DNA from: Thermaceae bacterium
GTDB taxonomy: Bacteria; Deinococcota; Deinococci; Deinococcales; Marinithermaceae
Length of the DNA stretch: 6,273 bases
NCBI GenBank assembly: GCA_027023345.1
Contig: JALVVO010000264.1
Coordinates: forward strand, 1-6,273
Direction: 5' to 3'
This document shows, piece after piece, positions 1 through 3,608 of this stretch. The position numbers and the translations under genes were made by a program. The notes under the pieces are model-generated. The model saw nothing but the letters and a program-made list of their open reading frames with translations. It searched no databases and was not told the DNA's origin. Each line of letters begins with the position of its first letter. Within the stretch, counting starts at the first letter, position 1.

Positions 1-226
1 CACGGGGTTTTTCTCGGGGTACCGGCCGCAGTTTTACTTCCGGACGACGGACGTGACCGGGGTGGTGACGCTTCCGGAGGGCGTGGAGATGGTGATGCCT
101 GGGGACAACGTGAACTTCACGGTGGAGCTGATCAAGCCGATTGCGCTTGAGGAGGGGCTCCGGTTTGCCATCCGGGAGGGCGGCCGCACCGTGGGCGCCG
201 GCGTCGTCACCAAGATCCTGGAGTAA
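1..226 (+). CDS. tuf: Elongation factor Tu, C-terminal 74 residues (5' end outside window)
   Basis: EF-Tu is the cytoplasmic GTPase that delivers aminoacyl-tRNA to the ribosomal A site. Only the end of domain 3 is visible. The frame starts at base 2, reads TGFFSGYRPQFYFRTTDVTG, and ends ...GRTVGAGVVTKILE before TAA at 224-226; both blocks are hallmarks of EF-Tu domain 3. The codons fall into two styles. Up to about base 178, Gly is mostly ggg, Thr mostly acg, Arg cgg and Val always gtg. From base 179, Gly is only ggc, Thr only acc, Arg cgc, and gtc appears. The rest of the window resembles the second style. Bacteria of this group often carry two tuf copies, and I cannot tell which this is; its position before rpmG-secE-nusG fits the copy often called tufB. 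The identity of the family is very secure. Confidence 0.97.
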   Translation, partial: TGFFSGYRPQFYFRTTDVTGVVTLPEGVEMVMPGDNVNFTVELIKPIALEEGLRFAIREGGRTVGAGVVTKILE

Positions 227-233
227 GCGAGCC

Positions 234-266
234 GAGGGGGGCCGGGGCGCGCGCCCGGTCCCCCTC
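234..266 (+). terminator. GC-rich hairpin after tuf, terminator-like but without a T run
   Basis: Bases 234-246 (GAGGGGGGCCGGG) pair with 254-266 (CCCGGTCCCCCTC) as a 13-bp stem with one G-T pair and a 7-nt loop. It lies 7 nt past the tuf stop and is followed only by TTGAAG, so the U tract of a classical intrinsic terminator is missing. It may partially terminate or protect the 3' end of the abundant tuf message and lower read-through into rpmG. I see no convincing promoter between it and rpmG, so some read-through is expected. Confidence 0.5.
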
Positions 267-282
267 TTGAAGCGAGGAAGCC

Positions 283-447
283 ATGGCCAGCGACGTCCGC
301 ATCATCATCCAGCTCGAGTGCACCGAGTGTAAGCGCCGCAACTACACCACCGAGAAGAACAAGCGCAACACCCCGACCAAGCTCGAGCTCAAGAAGTACT
401 GCCCCTGGTGCAAGAAGCACACCGTGCACCGGGAGGTCAAGGTCTAA
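283..447 (+). CDS. rpmG: 50S ribosomal protein L33, zinc-binding form
   Basis: This is a 54-residue basic protein of the large ribosomal subunit, located near the E site. It begins MASDVRIIIQLEC and holds two CxxC pairs, C13-T-E-C16 and C40-P-W-C43, which form the zinc ribbon of the Cys-containing ('C+') type of L33. Between them lies the basic stretch KRRNYTTEKNKRN that is typical of the family. The length is as expected for L33. The ATG at 283 is preceded by GAGGA at 274-278. The stop TAA is 1 nt from the secE start, so the two genes are almost certainly cotranscribed. The order tuf-rpmG-secE-nusG is common in bacteria, often with tRNA-Trp nearby; no tRNA fits here. Confidence 0.96.
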   Translation: MASDVRIIIQLECTECKRRNYTTEKNKRNTPTKLELKKYCPWCKKHTVHREVKV

Positions 448-448
448 G

Positions 449-643
449 ATGCTCGCCCGGATCGTCAACTACTTCCGCGAGGCCCGGGCCGAGCTCGCCC
501 GGGTGACCTGGCCGAGCCGCGACGAGATCATCCAGTCAACCGAGGCGGTGCTCCTCTTCACCTTCTTCATGATGGTGATCCTCTGGGTCTACGACCTCTT
601 CTTCGGCTGGTTCATCCAGGGCGTCACAGGGTTCTTGCGATGA
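449..643 (+). CDS. secE: Preprotein translocase subunit SecE (single-TM form)
   Basis: SecE is the essential clamp subunit of the SecYEG protein-conducting channel in the cytoplasmic membrane. The 64-residue product is the short form with one membrane span. Residues 1-30 form the cytosolic amphipathic helix with the family signature EARAELARVTWPSRDEI (about residues 11-27), including the conserved W-P-S. Roughly residues 31-57 are strongly hydrophobic (AVLLFTFFMMVILWVYDLFF) and form the single transmembrane helix. The start ATG is 1 nt after the rpmG stop, with AAGG at 439-442 and GGGAGGT at 431-437 inside the end of rpmG as possible ribosome-binding sites. The stop overlaps the nusG start as ATGA, implying translational coupling. 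Confidence 0.96.
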   Translation: MLARIVNYFREARAELARVTWPSRDEIIQSTEAVLLFTFFMMVILWVYDLFFGWFIQGVTGFLR

Positions 644-1212
644 GCATCGAGTGGTACGCGGTCCACACCTACGTGGGGTACGAGGACAAGGTCAAGGAGA
701 ACATCGAGAAGCGCGCCCGCGCGCTCGGCATGCAGGACAAGATCTTCCAGGTCCTCATCCCCACCGAGGAGATCGTGGAGCACCGCGAGGGCGGCAAGAA
801 GGAGATCACCCGGCGGAAGCTCTTCCCCGGCTACGTCTTCGTGCAGATGGACCTCGGCGACAACCCCGAGGAGCCCAACGAGGCCTGGGAGGTGGTGCGC
901 AACACCCCCGGCGTCACCGGCGTGGTGGGGGTCACCGACGAGCGGGGCAAGTACCGCCCGGTGCCGCTCACCCCGGAGGAGGTCGAGCGCATCCTGCGGG
1001 CGAGCGGCGTCGCCGGGGAGAAGGAAGGGCCCAAGCCCGAGGTCACCTTCAAGGAGGGCGACGTGGTCCGGGTGGTGAGCGGGCCCTTCGCCGACTTCAC
1101 CGGGGTGGTGAGCGAGATTCACCCCGAGCGCAACAAGGTCAAGGTCCTGGTTTCGATCTTCGGCCGGGAGACCCCGGTCGAGCTGGACTTTTCGCAGGTC
1201 GCGAAGGCCTAG
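640..1212 (+). CDS. nusG: Transcription termination/antitermination factor NusG
   Basis: NusG binds the RNA polymerase clamp and affects pausing, Rho termination and coupling to the ribosome. The protein has 190 residues. The NGN domain covers about residues 1-120: it opens EWYAVHTYVGYEDKVKENI and has RRKLFPGYVFVQM at 58-70, the surface that contacts polymerase, then RNTPGVTGVVG. A charged linker (about 123-136) leads to the C-terminal KOW domain (137-190), with the motif FKEGDVVRVVSGPFADFTGV, the site for Rho or S10. The length is normal for the simple two-domain form, with no extra inserted domain. The ATG overlaps the secE stop by 4 nt (ATGA), and only a weak AGGG at 628-631 serves as SD, so translation probably depends on secE. 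TAG ends it at 1210-1212, inside the first arm of the stem-loop before rplK. Confidence 0.97.
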   Translation: MSIEWYAVHTYVGYEDKVKENIEKRARALGMQDKIFQVLIPTEEIVEHREGGKKEITRRKLFPGYVFVQMDLGDNPEEPNEAWEVVRNTPGVTGVVGVTDERGKYRPVPLTPEEVERILRASGVAGEKEGPKPEVTFKEGDVVRVVSGPFADFTGVVSEIHPERNKVKVLVSIFGRETPVELDFSQVAKA

Positions 1213-1253
1213 CCCGGCGTTCGTACCCCGAAGTTCGGGGGAGCTAGGGAGGG
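1208..1253 (+). promoter_or_regulatory. Compound stem-loop before rplK, candidate L1 autoregulatory site
   Basis: CCTAGC at 1208-1213, which includes the nusG stop, pairs perfectly with GCTAGG at 1243-1248. Inside it, CCCCGAA at 1226-1232 pairs with TTCGGGG at 1234-1240 as a tight hairpin. The two helices are joined by a strongly asymmetric internal loop, 12 nt on the 5' side (1214-1225) and GA on the 3' side. The outer 3' arm runs into the rplK Shine-Dalgarno GGGAGGG (1247-1253). In other bacteria, surplus L1 binds the mRNA in front of rplK and represses the L11-L1 operon; two helices joined by an asymmetric loop is the kind of fold it recognises. The fold is seen; the L1 role is inferred from position. 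Confidence 0.5.
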
Positions 1254-1259
1254 TTCGAG

Positions 1260-1697
1260 ATGGCAAAGAAAGTCGTAGGTTTCGTAAAGCTGCAGCTACC
1301 CGCCGGAAAGGCCACCCCGGCCCCGCCGGTGGGCCCGGCGCTCGGCCAGTACGGCGCCAACATCATGGAGTTCGTCAAGGCGTTCAACGCCGCCACCGCG
1401 AACATGGGTGACGCCATCGTTCCGGTGGAGATCACGATCTACGCCGACCGCTCCTTCACCTTCGTCACCAAGACCCCGCCGGCCTCGTACCTGATCCGGA
1501 AGGCCGCGGGGATCGAGAAGGGCGCTTCCGAGCCCGGGCGGCAGAAGGTGGGCAAGATCACCTGGGACGACTGCCTTAAGATCGCCGAGATGAAGATGAA
1601 GGACTTAAACGCCGCCAGCCTCGAGGCCGCCGCCCGTATGATCGCGGGCTCGGCCCGCTCCATGGGCGTGGAAGTGGAGGGGATGCCCGATGCCTAA
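1260..1697 (+). CDS. rplK: 50S ribosomal protein L11
   Basis: L11 binds the GTPase-associated region of 23S rRNA at the base of the L12 stalk and takes part in factor-dependent GTP hydrolysis and the stringent response. The 145-residue protein has the N-terminal domain with the proline-rich PAPPVGPALGQYGANIM (about 20-36), the part that meets thiostrepton. The C-terminal rRNA-binding domain includes KTPPASYLIRKAAG and AARMIAGSARSMGVEVEG. Lysines near the N-terminus (K3, K4) are where PrmA methylates L11 in relatives. The length matches the family. The ATG at 1260 has a clear SD GGGAGGG at 1247-1253, 6 nt upstream. The first codons (gca, aaa, gta, ggt, gta) are AT-richer than the rest, as usual at starts. 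The 3' end overlaps rplA by 8 nt. Confidence 0.97.
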   Translation: MAKKVVGFVKLQLPAGKATPAPPVGPALGQYGANIMEFVKAFNAATANMGDAIVPVEITIYADRSFTFVTKTPPASYLIRKAAGIEKGASEPGRQKVGKITWDDCLKIAEMKMKDLNAASLEAAARMIAGSARSMGVEVEGMPDA

Positions 1698-2379
1698 GCG
1701 GGGGAAGCGCTACCTGAACCTCCTCGAGAAGGTCGACCGGAATCGGCTCTACACCCCGGAGGAGGCGGCGAAGCTGGTCAAGGAGCTGTCCAGCGCCAAG
1801 TTCGACGAGACCGTCGAGGCCCACATCAAGCTCGGCATCGACCCCCGCAAGTCCGACCAGACGGTGCGCTCGACCGTGGCCCTGCCCCACGGCACCGGCC
1901 GCCAGGTCCGGGTGGTGGCGATTGCCAAGGGCGAGAAGCTGAAGGAGGCCGAGGAGGCCGGGGCCGACTTCGTCGGCGGCGAGGAGATCGTCAAGAAAAT
2001 CAAGGAGGGCTGGCTCGACTTCGACGCCGTCGTCGCCACCCCCGACATGATGGGCGTGGTCGGCCGCGAGCTCGGCCGCATCCTTGGGCCCCGGGGCATG
2101 CTCCCCAACCCCAAGGCCGGCACCGTGGGCTTCAACATCGGCGAGATCATCAAGGAGATCAAGGCCGGCCGCATCGAGTTCAGGAACGACAAGACCGGGG
2201 TGGTCCACGCCCCCATCGGCAAGGCCAGCTTCGACGCCGAGAAGCTCGCCGAGAACCTTCGCGCCTTCATCAAGGCGGTGGAGGCGGCCAAGCCCGAGGC
2301 GGCCAAGGGCACCTACATCAAGAGCGTGCACGTCGCCACCACCATGGGGCCCTCGGTCAAGGTGAAGTACCCGGCGTAA
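1690..2379 (+). CDS. rplA: 50S ribosomal protein L1
   Basis: L1 forms the mobile stalk that moves deacylated tRNA out of the E site, and in many bacteria it also represses its own operon. The product has 229 residues, the same length I recall for T. thermophilus L1. Recognisable blocks are KFDETVEAHIKLGIDPRKSD (sheet of domain I), the domain II region with EEAGADFVGGEEIV, the interdomain GRILGPRGMLPNPKAGTVG, then EIKAGRIEFRNDKTGVVH and the terminal ATTMGPSVK. The TMGPS residues belong to the conserved RNA-binding patch of domain I. The ATG at 1690 sits within the end of rplK with SD GGAGGGG at 1676-1682, 7 nt upstream, so coupling to L11 translation is likely. It is followed by 201 nt without a gene. 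Confidence 0.97.
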   Translation: MPKRGKRYLNLLEKVDRNRLYTPEEAAKLVKELSSAKFDETVEAHIKLGIDPRKSDQTVRSTVALPHGTGRQVRVVAIAKGEKLKEAEEAGADFVGGEEIVKKIKEGWLDFDAVVATPDMMGVVGRELGRILGPRGMLPNPKAGTVGFNIGEIIKEIKAGRIEFRNDKTGVVHAPIGKASFDAEKLAENLRAFIKAVEAAKPEAAKGTYIKSVHVATTMGPSVKVKYPA

Positions 2380-2383
2380 TGTG

Positions 2384-2477
2384 CGCTGTCTTACACACGC
2401 GGCGACCGCCGGGACTTAGCATTGCGATTTGGCACCCCGGTGCGGACGCGTTCCGCGCCAAGCGGCCCAAGACAGCG
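2384..2477 (+). promoter_or_regulatory. Upstream domain of the rplJ leader, closed by a 9-bp long-range helix
   Basis: This is the first part of the gene-free 201-nt stretch between rplA and rplJ. CGCTGTCTT (2384-2392) is the exact reverse complement of AAGACAGCG (2469-2477). Enclosed are a small hairpin, CGGC/GCCG at 2400-2403 and 2408-2411, and a longer one: TTGGC (2429-2433) with GCCAA (2457-2461), stacked on GCGGA (2442-2446) with TCCGC (2452-2456). The latter has an 8-nt bulge on the 5' side only. The 3' partner of the long-range helix shares bases 2475-2477 with the first stem of the L10-leader core, so the two pairings cannot fully coexist. No convincing promoter is visible in this stretch. 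The complementarity is seen directly; function is inferred. Confidence 0.45.
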
Positions 2478-2545
2478 GGGGGCAGTAGGCCTTAAAGATC
2501 CCGCCGAGGCGCTTCGAGGGGGAAAGCGCATCGAGGACGAAGACC
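2462..2545 (+). promoter_or_regulatory. Ribosomal protein L10 leader core (binding site for L10-L12 complex)
   Basis: The L10 leader is an mRNA element in front of rplJ, bound by the L10-(L12)n complex so that surplus stalk protein represses its own synthesis. The run AAGACAGCGGGG (2469-2480) followed by CCCGCCGAGGC (2500-2510) is the pattern I recognise for this family. GCGGG (2475-2479) pairs with CCCGC (2500-2504). Inside, GGC (2481-2483) can pair with GCC (2489-2491), leaving the conserved-looking TTAAAGAT on the 3' side. A second hairpin follows directly: GCGCTT (2509-2514) with AAGCGC (2524-2529), loop of 9 nt. The location immediately before rplJ supports the call. No T-rich terminator follows, so control is more likely translational than by attenuation. 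Confidence 0.8.
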
Positions 2546-2546
2546 C

Positions 2547-2576
2547 TGGGGGTGCCCCCACCCCGGAGAGGAAGGA
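2547..2576 (+). promoter_or_regulatory. G/C hairpin and Shine-Dalgarno setting the rplJ GTG start
   Basis: TGGGGGTGCCCCCA (2547-2560) is a perfect palindrome folding into a 5-bp stem with a 4-nt loop, ending 8 nt before AGGAAGGA (2569-2576). The latter is the best ribosome-binding site in the region and lies 4-8 nt from GTG at 2581. This spacing, and the family start (PNxRNVxLL in Thermus L10), fix the start. The G run could alternatively pair with CACCCC at 2559-2564. There is no T run, so this is not a terminator. Confidence 0.6.
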
Positions 2577-2580
2577 AGAC

Positions 2581-3105
2581 GTGCCCAACCCGAGAAACGT
2601 TCGTCTCCTGGGCGAGATCAAGAGCGCCCTCGAGGCCACCGGGGGGTCGTTCTTCCTGGTGAACTACCAGGGGCTGACCGCGGCCGAGGACTACGAGCTG
2701 AGGCGGCGGCTCCGCGAGGAGCGGGCCCGGCTCTTCGTGGCCAAGAACACGCTCATCCGCATCGCCATGGAGGAGCTCGGGCAGAGCTCGATCGAGGAGC
2801 ACCTGAAGGGCCCCTCGGCCCTCGTTTTCTTCGAGGACCCGGTGGCCGCGGCCAAGGTCCTGGTCCAGTTCGCCGAGGAGGTCGGCAAGGAGATCCCCAA
2901 GGTCAAGGCCGGGCTTCTCTCGGGTCAGGTGCTCACCGCCAGCGAGGTCGAGTCCCTGGCCAAGATGAAGAGCCTGGACGAACTCCGGGCCGAGCTGGTG
3001 GGCGTTATGAGCGCGCCCCTCATGGAGCTCGTGGGCGTTCTTGGCGGCGCGCAGCGCGAGCTCGTCGGCCTCTTGGAGGCCAAGGTTCAAAAGGAAGCCG
3101 CCTAG
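2581..3105 (+). CDS. rplJ: 50S ribosomal protein L10 (GTG start)
   Basis: L10 anchors the L7/L12 dimers to the ribosome at the base of the stalk, and as a complex with L12 represses its own mRNA. The 174-residue product begins (M)PNPRNVRLLGEIKSAL and has the globular N-terminal domain with GSFFLVNYQGLTAAEDYELR, ARLFVAKNTLIRIA and KGPSALVFFEDPVAAAKVLVQF. The C-terminal part, SLDELRAELVGVMSAPLMELVGVLGGAQRELVGLLEAK, is the long helix that binds L12. It is about nine residues longer than E. coli L10 (165), as in thermophiles that carry three L12 dimers rather than two. GTG at 2581 is the only non-ATG start among the complete genes here. The frame stays open upstream to 2422, but that part is the leader RNA. 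It is cotranscribed with rplL, 18 nt downstream. Confidence 0.96.
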   Translation: MPNPRNVRLLGEIKSALEATGGSFFLVNYQGLTAAEDYELRRRLREERARLFVAKNTLIRIAMEELGQSSIEEHLKGPSALVFFEDPVAAAKVLVQFAEEVGKEIPKVKAGLLSGQVLTASEVESLAKMKSLDELRAELVGVMSAPLMELVGVLGGAQRELVGLLEAKVQKEAA

Positions 3106-3123
3106 CGCAAGGAGGGGTTACGG

Positions 3124-3501
3124 ATGGCTCTGGATATTGACGCGATCATGGAGCAGCTTAACCAGGCGACGGTGCTCGAGCTCAAGGCGCTGATCGACCG
3201 GATCAAGGACGAGTGGGGCGTGGAGGCGGCCGCGCCGGTGGCGGTGGCCGCCGCGCCCGGGGCCGCCGCCGAGGAGGCGAAGGCCGAGGAGAAGACCGAG
3301 TTCGACGTGGTCCTCAAGTCCCCCGGCGGGCAGAAGCTCCAGGTCATCAAGGAGGTCCGCGCCATCACCGGCCTGGGCCTCAAGGAGGCCAAGGACCTGG
3401 TGGAAAAGGGCGGCGTGATCAAGGAAGCGGTCAGCAAGGACGAGGCCGAGCAGATCAAGAAGAAGCTCGAGGAGCTCGGCGCCGAGGTCGAGCTGAAGTA
3501 G
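3124..3501 (+). CDS. rplL: 50S ribosomal protein L7/L12
   Basis: L7/L12 is the multi-copy stalk protein that recruits translation factors and stimulates their GTPase activity. The 125 residues fall into three parts: an N-terminal dimerisation and L10-binding domain (1-33, MALDIDAIMEQLNQATVLEL...), an Ala/Pro/Glu-rich flexible hinge (34-57), and the C-terminal factor-binding domain (58-125). That last domain has the signature VIKEVRAITGLGLKEAKDLVE at 74-94; K71, K76, R79, K87 and K90 correspond to the basic residues contacting factors in E. coli. It ends in VELK as in Thermus. The SD AAGGAGG at 3109-3115, 8 nt before ATG, is the strongest in the window, in keeping with the need to make several copies of L12 per L10. 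A structured 107-nt gap separates it from rpoB. Confidence 0.97.
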   Translation: MALDIDAIMEQLNQATVLELKALIDRIKDEWGVEAAAPVAVAAAPGAAAEEAKAEEKTEFDVVLKSPGGQKLQVIKEVRAITGLGLKEAKDLVEKGGVIKEAVSKDEAEQIKKKLEELGAEVELK

Positions 3502-3506
3502 CGCTT

Positions 3507-3548
3507 CGGCAGGTGGTGCCCCTGCCGTCCCACCGGGTGTGCGTTTTT
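3507..3548 (+). terminator. rplL-rpoB hairpin A with downstream T5, possible attenuator
   Basis: CGGCAGG (3507-3513) pairs perfectly with CCTGCCG (3521-3527), loop of 7 nt, starting just after the rplL stop. An alternative 5-bp pairing is GGTGG (3512-3516) with CCACC (3530-3534). A T5 run stands at 3544-3548, too far (16 nt) from the first stem for a standard terminator and 9 nt from the second. E. coli has a partial terminator between rplL and rpoB that lowers polymerase synthesis relative to L12; this could be the counterpart, but the geometry is imperfect. The same T run can instead pair in hairpin B. Confidence 0.4.
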
Positions 3549-3599
3549 CGGGGTGTCCGGGCCTAGGGGGCTAGGCCCGGCCCCCACCCTTCCCGAAAA
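3545..3599 (+). promoter_or_regulatory. rplL-rpoB hairpin B, long stem reaching the rpoB ribosome-binding site
   Basis: The core is a perfect 10-bp inverted repeat, CCGGGCCTAG (3557-3566) and CTAGGCCCGG (3571-3580), with a GGGG loop. It is flanked by GTG (3553-3555) with CAC (3585-3587), and by an 8-bp outer stem TTTTCGGG (3545-3552) with CCCGAAAA (3592-3599). Together these give about 21 bp over 55 nt. The last AA of the outer arm belongs to AAGGGG (3598-3603), the rpoB SD, whose start codon is at 3609. The RNA could hinder rpoB initiation, slow polymerase, or serve as a nuclease processing site, as RNase III does at this junction in E. coli. The pairing is read directly; the role is inferred. 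Confidence 0.6.
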
Positions 3600-3608
3600 G
3601 GGGTGAGC

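Noticed and set aside
226..449. tRNA-Trp gene often found between tuf and secE
   Set aside because: The gap is occupied by rpmG, and no stretch has T-loop (GTTCRANNC) plus acceptor pairing; none of the GTTCG repeats near 1219-1257 has a tRNA context either.
589..1266. Minus-strand open frame opposite nusG
   Set aside because: Same composition artefact; the + strand carries a clear NusG with both domains.
2380..2470. Possible promoter for rplJL just after rplA
   Set aside because: The best boxes (CTTACA at 2390 with TAGCAT at 2417, or TAATGT at 2377) match only about half the consensus with bad spacing; not enough to list.
2547..2560. Palindrome TGGGGGTGCCCCCA as an intrinsic terminator
   Set aside because: Very short stem with no T run behind it; it stands right before the rplJ SD.
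2422..2580. 53-codon in-frame upstream extension of rplJ (TTG start)
   Set aside because: It consists of the L10 leader RNA, has no SD at 2422, and the family N-terminus and a good SD fit GTG 2581.
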